NCBI GenBank assembly: GCA_002782905.1
Contig: PFJA01000076.1
Coordinates: 1-27,215 of the forward strand
Direction of reading: 5' to 3'
DNA from: Lysobacterales bacterium CG_4_10_14_3_um_filter_64_11
Lineage (GTDB): Bacteria; Pseudomonadota; Gammaproteobacteria; Xanthomonadales; Xanthomonadaceae
DNA length: 27,215 bases
Position numbers and translations under genes: made by a program. Every line of letters begins with the position of its first letter. Position 1 is the stretch's first letter. Positions 8,083-15,050 of this stretch are shown one piece after another. Under the pieces are notes generated by a model. It was given only the letters and a program-made list of their open reading frames with translations, had not been told where the DNA came from and did not search any database.

Positions 8083-9075
8083 TCACGCCAGCAAGTGGGC
8101 AACGCCAGCGCGTTCTTCTTCGAGTTCGGTGAGGGTCTTGTCCATGCGCTCGCGGCTGAACGCATCGATCGGCAGATCGCGCACCAACTCGTAATGGCCA
8201 GCCTTGGTCACTACCGGCATGCCGTAGATCACGCCTTCGGGAACCCCATAGCTGCCGTCGGATGGCACGCCCATGGTCACCCATTCGCCGTTGCTGCCCA
8301 GCAGCCAGTCGTGGATGTGGTCGATGGCGGCGTTGGCCGCGGACGCCGCCGATGACAGGCCGCGTGCTTCGATGATGGCGGCACCACGCTTGCCAACGGT
8401 GGGGATGAAGCTGTTGCGGTTCCAGTTATCGTCGTTGATCGTATCTTTCAGCGGTTTGCCGTTGACGGTGGCAAAGCGGTAATCGGGGTACATGGTCGGG
8501 CTGTGATTGCCCCACACGATCAGGCGCTGGATGTCGCCCACCGGTACGCCGGCCTTGTGTGCGAGCTGGCTCAGTGCGCGGTTGTGATCCAGCCGCAGCA
8601 TGGCGGTGAAATTGCGCGGATCGAGGTCGGGCGCCGACTTCATGGCGATGTAGGCATTGGTGTTGGCCGGGTTGCCCACCACCAGCACCTTGACGTTGCG
8701 GCTGGCGACGGCGTTCAGCGCCTTGCCCTGCACGGTGAAGATTTCGGCATTCTTCAGCAGCAGGTCCTTGCGCTCCATGCCCGGGCCGCGCGGCATGGCG
8801 CCAACCAGCAGGGCGACATCGGCATCCTTGAACGCAACCATTGGGTCGGCCGTGCCGACCATGCCGGCCAGCAGCGGGAACGCGCAATCGTCCAGTTCCA
8901 TCATCACGCCCTTGAGCGCGGCCTGGGCCTTTTCCATCGGCAGTTCGAGCAGTTGCAGGATCACCGGTTGGTCCTTGCCGAGCATTTCGCCGGAGGCGAT
9001 GCGAAACAGCAGGGAATAGCCGATCTGGCCGGCAGCTCCGGTGATGGCGACGCGAATGGGGGTTTTTGTGCTCAT
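8083..9075 (-). CDS. mdh: Malate dehydrogenase
   Basis: This TCA-cycle enzyme interconverts malate and oxaloacetate with NAD. The 330-residue protein belongs to the cytosolic-type (type 2) MDH group found in many proteobacteria. The Rossmann glycine motif is GAAGQIG at 13-19, the substrate arginines are in MPRGPGMERKD (Arg95, Arg101), and the catalytic relay is Asp163 in RLDHNRA with His191 in WGNHSPTMYP. The ATG at 9075 is preceded by AAGGA nine bases upstream. It is transcribed in the same direction as the aminotransferase and cyclophilin upstream, but the 192-base gap suggests its own promoter. Confidence 0.96.
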   Translation of the reverse strand: MSTKTPIRVAITGAAGQIGYSLLFRIASGEMLGKDQPVILQLLELPMEKAQAALKGVMMELDDCAFPLLAGMVGTADPMVAFKDADVALLVGAMPRGPGMERKDLLLKNAEIFTVQGKALNAVASRNVKVLVVGNPANTNAYIAMKSAPDLDPRNFTAMLRLDHNRALSQLAHKAGVPVGDIQRLIVWGNHSPTMYPDYRFATVNGKPLKDTINDDNWNRNSFIPTVGKRGAAIIEARGLSSAASAANAAIDHIHDWLLGSNGEWVTMGVPSDGSYGVPEGVIYGMPVVTKAGHYELVRDLPIDAFSRERMDKTLTELEEERAGVAHLLA

Positions 9076-9099
9076 GGTGATTGATCCTTGGGGTTTTGA

Positions 9100-9261
9100 T
9101 CAGGATTTTGCAAACAACGCCCGGCGCACGCGGGCCTGGTGAAGGGTGGAAAGCGAGGTGCCGACGCGCACTTCCTTGTGATCAGGCGCTGGTACGGTGA
9201 CGGTGAATGCGCCTTCCTGACGCGGCACGACCTTGTGGCCAGCACGGCGGCGCGCTTGCAC
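9100..9261 (-). CDS. Possible small ORF or gene remnant between the aminotransferase and mdh
   Basis: Directly after the aminotransferase stop (9268-9270), the same reading frame stays open for 55 codons and ends with TGA at 9100-9102. A GTG at 9261 could start a 53-residue product whose central part reads HKVVPRQEGAFTVTVPAPD and continues KEVRVGTSLSTLHQARVRR. Third codon positions are GC-rich like real genes here, and the product has a plausible soluble composition. The upstream GAAG is a weak ribosome-binding site. It could be a genuine small protein, a readthrough tail, a decayed gene or chance. I recognise no homolog. Confidence 0.3.
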   Translation of the reverse strand: MQARRRAGHKVVPRQEGAFTVTVPAPDHKEVRVGTSLSTLHQARVRRALFAKS

Positions 9262-9267
9262 AAATCT

Positions 9268-10473
9268 TCACACCAGCTCGGCAAAAAACTCCTGGATACG
9301 CTGCATGCCCGGCGCCAGTTGCGGGGTCGGGCAGGTGTAGCTGATGCGCAGTGCACGCGGCTCGCCAAAGGCCGAGCCGGGCACGCAGGCCACGCCCTTG
9401 GCGTCCAGCAACGCTGCGCACAGCTCGACATCGTTGCCGATGCGCGTGCCGTTGTGCGATTTGCCAAAGGCGCATGAAATATCCGGGAACACGTAGAACG
9501 CGCCCTGCGGTTTCGGGCAGACCACGCCGGGGATCGTAGCCAGCGCGGTCATGACCAGGTCGCGCTTGCTCTGGAACTCGGCGCAGCGCGCACTCGGCAC
9601 ATCCTGTGGGCCGGTGAGTGCGGCGATCGCGGCGGCGGTGGTGATTTCCGGAATGTTGGTGATGTGGTTGGAATTGAGCACGGTGATGGCTTTGGCCACC
9701 GCTTCCGGGCCGGCCATGAAGCCGACCCGCCAACCGGGCATGCCATAGGTTTTCGATAGCGAGTCGACGAAAATCACCCGCTCACGCAATTCCGGGCGCA
9801 CCTGCACGAAATTGGTGTACGCCAAGCCATCGAACAGCATCTTGTTGTAGATGTCGTCGGTGATGATCCAGGTGTCAGGGTGGCGCACCAGCACCTCGGC
9901 CAGCGCGGCGACTTCAGCTGGTGTGTAGACCATGCCAGTGGGGTTGGATGGGTTGTTGAACAAGAACACCTTGGGCTTGCTGGCGAGCGCGGCATCGAGC
10001 TGCGCCGGGGTGAGCTTGTAGTTCTGTTCGGCGGGGCAGGGAAGGGCCAGCACCTTGGCACCGATAATTTCGGCGATGTCCAGGTAGCTGGTCCAGTACG
10101 GGGTCGGGAAGGCGATGGTGTCGCCTTCATCGAGCAGTGCTTCGTACAGGTTGTACAGCACCTGCTTGGCACCAATGCCGGTGGCGCAATGGCTGCGGTT
10201 GTAGCCATCCAGCCCCAAGCCGCGCAAGTGCGCGAGAAAGGCATCGAGCAGCGCGTCGGAACCGCGGTTGCTGCCGTACTGGCCGCTATCGTGGTTGAGC
10301 GCTTCGCGCACAGCGGCGTAGACATGCTCGCCGGGCAGAAAATTGGGCACCCCGATCGAGAAACTGATGATGTCGCGGCCCTCTGCTTTCAGGCGCTTGG
10401 CGTTATCGGCAATCACCATGATCGCGCTGGGCTTGGCGCGGCTCATGCGCTGGGCAAGCTGGGGCATTTGCAT
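9268..10473 (-). CDS. Class I aminotransferase, aspartate aminotransferase type
   Basis: This fold-type I PLP enzyme probably transfers the amino group between aspartate (or an aromatic or related amino acid) and 2-oxoglutarate. The product is about 401 residues. Visible motifs are the SNPTG turn (NNPSNPTG 173-180), Asp206/Asp207-Ile-Tyr in the cofactor-binding strand, the Schiff-base lysine Lys241 in VDSLSKTYGMPGWRVGF, and a C-terminal arginine in PRALRISYTC for the substrate carboxylate. The start is ambiguous: ATG 10473 has no spaced ribosome-binding site, while ATG 10467 (two codons later) has GAGA six bases upstream and may be the true start. It lies between ppi and mdh on the same strand. 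Its exact substrate cannot be read from sequence. Confidence 0.9.
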   Translation of the reverse strand: MQMPQLAQRMSRAKPSAIMVIADNAKRLKAEGRDIISFSIGVPNFLPGEHVYAAVREALNHDSGQYGSNRGSDALLDAFLAHLRGLGLDGYNRSHCATGIGAKQVLYNLYEALLDEGDTIAFPTPYWTSYLDIAEIIGAKVLALPCPAEQNYKLTPAQLDAALASKPKVFLFNNPSNPTGMVYTPAEVAALAEVLVRHPDTWIITDDIYNKMLFDGLAYTNFVQVRPELRERVIFVDSLSKTYGMPGWRVGFMAGPEAVAKAITVLNSNHITNIPEITTAAAIAALTGPQDVPSARCAEFQSKRDLVMTALATIPGVVCPKPQGAFYVFPDISCAFGKSHNGTRIGNDVELCAALLDAKGVACVPGSAFGEPRALRISYTCPTPQLAPGMQRIQEFFAELV

Positions 10474-10566
10474 TCTCGTTTCAGGTGGCGGCGGGGAACG
10501 CCAATTCTACCATGCTGCTGCGTGTGCTTCGGGTGCACGAGCAGCGCCACGCCGTCCGCAGCCTGT

Positions 10567-10604
10567 GCCTGACGCGCATTGCCGCTTGCGTGTGCGCGTC
10601 AGGC
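10567..10604 (-). terminator. Hairpin downstream of the cyclophilin gene
   Basis: GCCTGACGCGCA (10567-10578) is perfectly complementary to TGCGCGTCAGGC (10593-10604), a 12-pair stem with a 14-base loop. It lies 33 bases after the cyclophilin stop and 94 bases before the aminotransferase start on the minus strand. It probably ends or attenuates the cyclophilin transcript, although there is no U-tract. Confidence 0.55.
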
Positions 10605-10637
10605 GTTCGGCGCAGGTTTGCTGTGCAAGCGCCCCAC

Positions 10638-11138
10638 TCAACCCAGGATGCGGTTCCATTCAGCAACGCGCTCGGCTTTTGCCGCCAGCACCGCTGCGCT
10701 GTCGCCTTCGATGCTGAGGCTTTCGATGCGGTCATCACCACGGATCGCATCCACCACGGTTTGGTCGTCCGCGCTTTGCACGACCCCGAACACCGTGTGC
10801 TTGCCGTCCAGCCACGGGGTGGCGACATGGGTGATGAAGAACTGGCTGCCATTGGTGCCGGGGCCGGCATTGGCCATCGACAGGACGCCGGGCTTGTCGT
10901 GGCGCAGCTCGGGGTGGCATTCGTCCTCGAAGCGATAGCCGGGGTTGCCACGGCCGCTGCCTTCCGGGCAGCCACCCTGAATCATGAAGTCGGGGATCAC
11001 GCGATGAAACGTCAGGCCATCGTAAAAGCCGCGCTGCGCCAGATTGACGAAGTTGGCGACGGTAAGCGGGGCTTGCTCGGCGAACAGATTGACGCGGATG
11101 GTGCCGCGCGAGGTGTTGAAAATGGCAACGAGGGCCAT
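10638..11138 (-). CDS. ppiB: Peptidyl-prolyl cis-trans isomerase, cyclophilin type
   Basis: This is a cytoplasmic cyclophilin that isomerises Xaa-Pro peptide bonds. With the start at 11138 (MALVAIFNTSRG) the protein has 166 residues, no signal peptide, and the usual PpiB size. Active-site motifs are FHRVIPDFMIQGG (catalytic Arg) and GTNGSQFFIT. The chosen ATG has AGGAG eight bases upstream; a longer frame from 11264 has no such site and adds unrelated residues. The gene is divergent from typA, so 11139-11291 carries both promoters. The symbol rests on size and the lack of a signal; ppiA/ppiB distinctions are not firm. Confidence 0.92.
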   Translation of the reverse strand: MALVAIFNTSRGTIRVNLFAEQAPLTVANFVNLAQRGFYDGLTFHRVIPDFMIQGGCPEGSGRGNPGYRFEDECHPELRHDKPGVLSMANAGPGTNGSQFFITHVATPWLDGKHTVFGVVQSADDQTVVDAIRGDDRIESLSIEGDSAAVLAAKAERVAEWNRILG

Positions 11139-11237
11139 GGGTGTTCTCCTGATGGGCAGTGCGGGGTGGGTGAGGTTGGCGAAAGCGCCGGTTTGCGGTG
11201 AAATCAGATTGGCAAGCAGGCAGTCATCAGGACGGAG

Positions 11238-11243
11238 TATAAT
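11238..11243 (+). promoter_or_regulatory. Likely typA -10 element (TATAAT)
   Basis: A perfect TATAAT lies 48 bases before the typA start, in the 153-base divergent gap. A TTGGCA at 11209-11214 resembles a -35 box, but the 23-base spacer is too long. The -35 is therefore unassigned. No good ribosome-binding site precedes the typA ATG. Confidence 0.5.
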
Positions 11244-11291
11244 GGCGGGTTCCCCATCCTCCAATGCGTCGCTACGGCGCGGTCTTCGTTA

Positions 11292-13136
11292 ATGTCCATT
11301 CAAAACCTGCGCAACATCGCCATCGTCGCCCACGTCGATCACGGCAAGACCACCCTGGTCGATCAACTGCTCAAGCAGTCCGGCACCTTCAGTGATCGCA
11401 CCGTCCTCGCCGACCGGGTGATGGACAGCAACGACCTGGAAAAGGAACGTGGCATCACGATTCTGTCGAAGAACACCGCGATCCGCTGGACCGCGCCGGA
11501 TGGTCAGCACTACCGTATCAACATCGTCGACACCCCGGGCCACGCCGACTTTGGCGGTGAGGTGGAGCGCGTGTTGTCGATGGTCGATTCGGTGCTGATT
11601 CTGGTCGACGCCATGGATGGGCCGATGCCGCAGACCCGCTTCGTCACGCAAAAGGCCTTTGCGATGGGCTTCAAGCCGATCGTGGTCGTCAACAAGGTCG
11701 ATCGCCCCGGCGCCCGCCCGGGCTGGGTACTGGACCAGACCTTTGATCTGTTCGACCGCCTCGGCGCCAACGACGAGCAACTGGATTTCCACACGGTTTA
11801 TGCGTCTGCGCTGCACGGTTATGCCGGCCTCAGCCCGGATGTGCGTTCGGGCGACATGACGCCGTTGTTCCAGACCATTGTCGATCACGTGGCGCCACCG
11901 CCGGTTGATCCTGATGGCCCGTTCCAGATGCGCATCACCTCGCTGTCGTACAGCAACTATGTCGGTGTCATCGGCATCGGCCGAATCCAGCGCGGCACCA
12001 TTCGCCCCAACATGCAGGTCAGCGTGGTCAACCGCGAAGGCAAGGCCCGCAACGCCAAGGTGCTGCAGGTGCTCGGCTTCATGGGCTTGGAGCGGATCGA
12101 GGTGAAGCAGGCGCAGGCCGGCGACATCATTGCCATCTCCGGTATCGAGGGTCTCGGCATTTCGGAAACCGTGTGCGATGTTTCGGCGCCCGAGCAACTG
12201 CCGGTGCTGACGGTTGATGAGCCGACCATCAGCATGACGTTCCAGGTCAATGATTCGCCGTTTGCCGGCAACAAGGAGCGCAGCGGCGGCAAGTTCCTGA
12301 CTTCACGCCAGTTGCGCGATCGCCTGATGCGCGAAACCCAGCACAACGTGGCGCTGAAGGTGGAAGACACCGAGGATGCCGACAAGTTCAAGGTGTCCGG
12401 GCGCGGTGAGTTGCATCTGTCGATCCTGATCGAAACCATGCGCCGCGAAGGCTACGAGCTGGCGGTGTCGCGGCCTGAGGTGATCATCCGCGACATCGAT
12501 GGCCAGAAAATGGAGCCCTACGAAAGCCTGGTGGTGGATCTTGAAGAAGCCTATCAGGGTGGCGTGATGCAGCGCCTCGGCGAGCGCAAGGCGCTGCTGC
12601 AGAACATGGACTCGGACGGCAAGGGCCGGGTGCGCATCGACTTCATCATCCCGGCGCGTGGCCTGATCGGGTTCCAGACCGAGTTCCGCACCATCACCGC
12701 CGGCACCGGCCTGCTGTTTCATGTGTTCGATCATTATGGCCCACGCACCGAAGGCGAGATCGGCCAGCGCCAGAACGGCGTGCTGATTTCCAACGGTACC
12801 GGCCCGTCGCCAGCCTATGCGCAGATTGCAATGCAAGAGCGCGGCCGCTTGATGATCGAGCCGGGCGAGGAAATCTACGAGGGCCAGATCGTCGGCATCC
12901 ACGCCAAGGACAACGATCTCACCGTCAACGCTTTGCGCGGCAAGCAGCTCACCAACTTCCGCGTCTCGGGCAAGGATCATTACGAAGGTCTGGTGCCGGC
13001 GGTGAAGTATTCGCTGGAGCAGTCGCTGGAGTTTCTCGACGATGACGAGTTGCTGGAAGTGACCCCGGCGGCGTTTCGTCTGCGCAAGAAATACCGCACC
13101 GAGAACGACCGCAAGCGCGCCTATCGCGGCGGCTGA
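11292..13136 (+). CDS. typA: Ribosome-associated GTPase TypA/BipA
   Basis: This is a translational GTPase of the EF-G superfamily, involved in 50S assembly and growth at low temperature or under stress. The 614-residue length is typical. G motifs are seen in order: AHVDHGKTTL (13-22), the switch I region with ERGITI (52-57), DTPGHADF (80-87), and NKVDRPGA (134-141). The EF-G-like domain II, domains III/V and the BipA-specific C-terminal domain follow (for example RGLIGFQTEF, and LRKKYR near the end). The start at 11292 gives MSIQNLRNIAIVAHVDHG, the canonical N-terminus. It stands alone, transcribed rightwards, followed by palindromes and the rpsF promoter. Confidence 0.97.
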   Translation: MSIQNLRNIAIVAHVDHGKTTLVDQLLKQSGTFSDRTVLADRVMDSNDLEKERGITILSKNTAIRWTAPDGQHYRINIVDTPGHADFGGEVERVLSMVDSVLILVDAMDGPMPQTRFVTQKAFAMGFKPIVVVNKVDRPGARPGWVLDQTFDLFDRLGANDEQLDFHTVYASALHGYAGLSPDVRSGDMTPLFQTIVDHVAPPPVDPDGPFQMRITSLSYSNYVGVIGIGRIQRGTIRPNMQVSVVNREGKARNAKVLQVLGFMGLERIEVKQAQAGDIIAISGIEGLGISETVCDVSAPEQLPVLTVDEPTISMTFQVNDSPFAGNKERSGGKFLTSRQLRDRLMRETQHNVALKVEDTEDADKFKVSGRGELHLSILIETMRREGYELAVSRPEVIIRDIDGQKMEPYESLVVDLEEAYQGGVMQRLGERKALLQNMDSDGKGRVRIDFIIPARGLIGFQTEFRTITAGTGLLFHVFDHYGPRTEGEIGQRQNGVLISNGTGPSPAYAQIAMQERGRLMIEPGEEIYEGQIVGIHAKDNDLTVNALRGKQLTNFRVSGKDHYEGLVPAVKYSLEQSLEFLDDDELLEVTPAAFRLRKKYRTENDRKRAYRGG

Positions 13137-13139
13137 AGA

Positions 13140-13210
13140 CCACTGCGCTGGTCCTGCATCGAAAGCGATACATGCAGTGGCCGTGGCGAACTCGGGCGAG
13201 GCCTCGCCCG
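13140..13210 (+). terminator. Palindromes after typA
   Basis: Immediately after the typA stop, CCACTGC (13140-13146) pairs with GCAGTGG (13174-13180) around an inner ATCG/CGAT. A fully self-complementary 18-base palindrome, CGGGCGAGGCCTCGCCCG, follows at 13193-13210. Neither has a U-tract. They probably mark the end of the typA transcript. Confidence 0.5.
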
Positions 13211-13286
13211 GCACGGCGAATCCGCGCTCCTTGCCCGGCGTTCCGGCTGGTAGACCATCGCGATGATACACAACGGGTTGAATCAC

Positions 13287-13295
13287 TGGCATAAT
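13287..13295 (+). promoter_or_regulatory. Extended -10 promoter candidate for rpsF operon
   Basis: TGGCATAAT at 13287-13295 is an extended -10 (TGN plus CATAAT, five of six consensus bases). The segment 13267-13272 (TACACA) is a weak -35 at 17-base spacing. Transcription would begin near 13302 and give a leader of about 100 bases before rpsF. Confidence 0.5.
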
Positions 13296-13300
13296 GTACG

Positions 13301-13404
13301 GCTCGCGATTGCTCGCGAGCACTTGCCCCACCGCGTGCATTGGGTGCGTCGGGGGGCTGCGGTGTCAGCGCGGTGTGTGCTGGCCGCATCCACAAGGAGT
13401 TTGC
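13301..13404 (+). promoter_or_regulatory. Structured rpsF leader, possible S6:S18 autoregulatory element
   Basis: The inferred leader starts with a perfect hairpin, GCTCGCGA (13301-13308) with TCGCGAGC (13313-13320). A second stem CCCC (13326-13329) / GGGG (13351-13354) encloses an unpaired ACCG (13330-13333) and a short inner stem (13334-13336 with 13346-13348). S6:S18 is thought to autoregulate rpsF operons in many bacteria through a leader helix with a CCG bulge. The arrangement here resembles that but was folded by eye. AAGGAG (13394-13399) is the ribosome-binding site. Confidence 0.4.
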
Positions 13405-13830
13405 ATGCGTCACTATGAGATCGTATTCATGGTTCATCCGGACCAGAGCGAACAGGTACCGGCCATGATCGAGCGCTACAAGGCGCTGATCGAAGGCGAT
13501 AAAGGCAGAATCCACCGCCTGGAAGACTGGGGCCGCCGGCAGTTGGCCTACCCGATCGAGGATCTGGTCAAGGCCCATTACGTGCTGATGAACGTTGAAG
13601 TCACCCAGCACGTGCTCAACGATCTGATCGATGGCTTCCGCTTCAACGATGCCGTGCTGCGGCATCTGGTGATCAAGCGCGAAGGCCCGGATACCGAGCA
13701 ATCGCTGATCATGAAGACCAAGGACGAGAAGGGCGATCGTCGCCGTCGTGACGATGATGGCGATGCTGATGTTGGCAGCAAGGTCGAGAATGCCGCTGTT
13801 GACAGTGCCGACACCACCGAAGCCGTCTGA
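13405..13830 (+). CDS. rpsF: 30S ribosomal protein S6
   Basis: S6 binds the central domain of 16S rRNA together with S18. The 141-residue product starts MRHYEIVFMVHPDQSEQ, the standard S6 N-terminus, and has the RLEDWGRRQLAYPI motif. The tail from about residue 105 is charged and low-complexity (runs of Lys, Asp, Arg), a common S6 extension. The ATG at 13405 has AAGGAG six bases upstream; an extended frame from 13294 lies over the promoter and leader and is rejected. It is the first gene of rpsF-rpsR-rplI. No priB is present between rpsF and rpsR. Confidence 0.97.
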   Translation: MRHYEIVFMVHPDQSEQVPAMIERYKALIEGDKGRIHRLEDWGRRQLAYPIEDLVKAHYVLMNVEVTQHVLNDLIDGFRFNDAVLRHLVIKREGPDTEQSLIMKTKDEKGDRRRRDDDGDADVGSKVENAAVDSADTTEAV

Positions 13831-13850
13831 TCCCGTACCGGAGAATACCC

Positions 13851-14081
13851 ATGTCCAAGTTTTTTCGTCGTCGCAAGTTCTGCAAGTTCACCGCCGAGGG
13901 CGTTACCGAGATCGATTACAAGGATCTCGCCACCCTGCGCCAGTACGTCAGCGAAACCGGCAAGATCGTGCCGAGCCGCATCACCGGCACCAAGGCCCGG
14001 TATCAGCGGCAGCTCTCGGTCGCCATCAAGCGTGCCCGTTTTCTGTCGCTGATCCCGTACTGCGACAGCCACGGCAATTGA
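13851..14081 (+). CDS. rpsR: 30S ribosomal protein S18
   Basis: S18 is a small basic ribosomal protein that pairs with S6. All 76 residues are present: MSKFFRRRKFCKFTAEG at the start, then DYKDLATLRQYVSETGKI and VPSRITGTKARYQRQLSVAI, the S18 signature. CGGAGAATACCC gives a ribosome-binding site before the ATG. It starts 20 bases after rpsF. Confidence 0.98.
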   Translation: MSKFFRRRKFCKFTAEGVTEIDYKDLATLRQYVSETGKIVPSRITGTKARYQRQLSVAIKRARFLSLIPYCDSHGN

Positions 14082-14182
14082 TCGCTCGCGGCGCGCGCAT
14101 GTGCCGCCAGCCACCCTCGTCCGTTCGGACAGCCATCGCGTTGCCGGGCCAAGCGCCCTGCTAACGAATACGGAGTAACACC

Positions 14183-14632
14183 ATGGACCTGATTCTTCTG
14201 CAAAAAGTACAAAACCTCGGCAGCTTGGGCGACAAGGTCAGCGTCAAGCCCGGCTACGGCCGCAACTACCTGATTCCCTATGGCAAGGCAGTGCCGGCCA
14301 CGGCCGCCAACCTGGCCGATTTCGAACAGCGCCGCGCCGAGTTCGAGGCCAAGGCCGATGCCATTCTGGCTGCGGCGCAAGCGCGCAAAGCCAAGCTGGA
14401 AGGCGGCTCGGTGACGATCAAGGCCAATGCGTCGGCCGAAGGCAAGTTGTTTGGTTCAGTCAGCACCCGCGACATCGCCGAGGCGTTCACCGCCGCTGGC
14501 CTGCCGCTGGAAAAGAGCGAAGTGGTCATGGGCGAAGGCCCGCTGCGCCGCACTGGCGAGTTCGACGTGCAGGTGGTGCTGCATGCCGATGTCGAACTGA
14601 CGGTCAAGGTGGTGGTGCAGCCCGAGGCTTGA
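14183..14632 (+). CDS. rplI: 50S ribosomal protein L9
   Basis: L9 binds domain V of 23S rRNA with its N-terminal domain and projects its C-terminal domain from the ribosome. The product has 149 residues, the normal length. The N-domain carries MDLILLQKVQNLGSLGDKV and KPGYGRNYLIP; an alpha-helical linker follows (about 45-75), then the C-domain with the GKLFGSVSTRDIAEA motif. CGGAG seven bases before the ATG is the ribosome-binding site. A 101-base gap separates it from rpsR, and a strong terminator lies downstream. Confidence 0.98.
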   Translation: MDLILLQKVQNLGSLGDKVSVKPGYGRNYLIPYGKAVPATAANLADFEQRRAEFEAKADAILAAAQARKAKLEGGSVTIKANASAEGKLFGSVSTRDIAEAFTAAGLPLEKSEVVMGEGPLRRTGEFDVQVVLHADVELTVKVVVQPEA

Positions 14633-14680
14633 TTACCCGGTCTGACGGGAGTGGCGCGAGCAAACCCGAGTGCTGCGTTT

Positions 14681-14708
14681 CGTCATGCCCGCTTTCGCGG
14701 GCATGACG
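14681..14708. repeat. Perfect extragenic palindrome after rplI
   Basis: CGTCATGCCCGC (14681-14692) pairs perfectly with GCGGGCATGACG (14697-14708) around a TTTC loop. The sequence resembles the GTCAT-CCCGC / GCGGG-ATGAC palindromes that are widespread as extragenic repeats in many bacteria. It lies 49 bases after rplI. Confidence 0.7.
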
Positions 14709-14753
14709 ACGATGAAGTTTGCAGCGCCGTTCATAGCTGACCAGTTGCAAACC

Positions 14754-14775
14754 AAGGGCGCCTTCGGGCGCCTTT
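14754..14775 (+). terminator. Intrinsic terminator of the rpsF-rpsR-rplI operon
   Basis: AAGGGCGCC (14754-14762), the stable loop TTCG (14763-14766) and GGCGCCTTT (14767-14775) form a nine-pair stem (one G-U) with a short T-run. This is the most canonical rho-independent terminator in the window, 121 bases after the rplI stop. Confidence 0.85.
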
Positions 14776-15050
14776 GGCGTTGGTGGGGTCAGGGCCACCG
14801 TTCGCCCACCCGAACCGTGCATTTTTGGTGGCAAAAAGTGTGTTGTCTTGATGGTGCAATGCAACTGTCACATTGCCCGGATACGCTGTTAAACTATGGT
14901 TAACCAAGGTCACCCTGCGGGGAATGCAAGGTGGCTTCAGGGGGCCGCATCGAACTGTTGAAGGCATTGAGCGGGCTTGGCGCCGGCTCGTTCGAGGCAT
15001 AACCATGGCATCACCAACGCATCGTTACGCAACCACAGAAGGGCATTGAA
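14776..15050. other. Upstream region of the TonB-dependent receptor
   Basis: These 275 bases precede the receptor gene and hold no supportable ORF. The most promoter-like stretch is 14865-14897, with CTGTCA and a TTAAACTAT segment, and a GGTTAACC palindrome directly after it (14898-14905). If transcription starts near 14903 the leader is about 150 bases. The start codon is preceded by AGAAGGGC, an acceptable ribosome-binding site. Confidence 0.35.

Noticed and set aside
9072..9467. Minus-strand frame reaching the mdh start
   Set aside because: It overlaps the aminotransferase C-terminus in another frame, is Arg/Ala/Ser-rich, and ends inside the mdh start. The frame at 9100-9261 is the better candidate there.
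11289..13340. Long minus-strand frames opposite typA
   Set aside because: Shadow frames of a conserved GTPase gene; compositionally odd products without motifs.
13294..13404. Extended N-terminus for S6
   Set aside because: The extra residues cover the probable promoter and structured leader, while AAGGAG precedes the canonical MRHYEIVF start.
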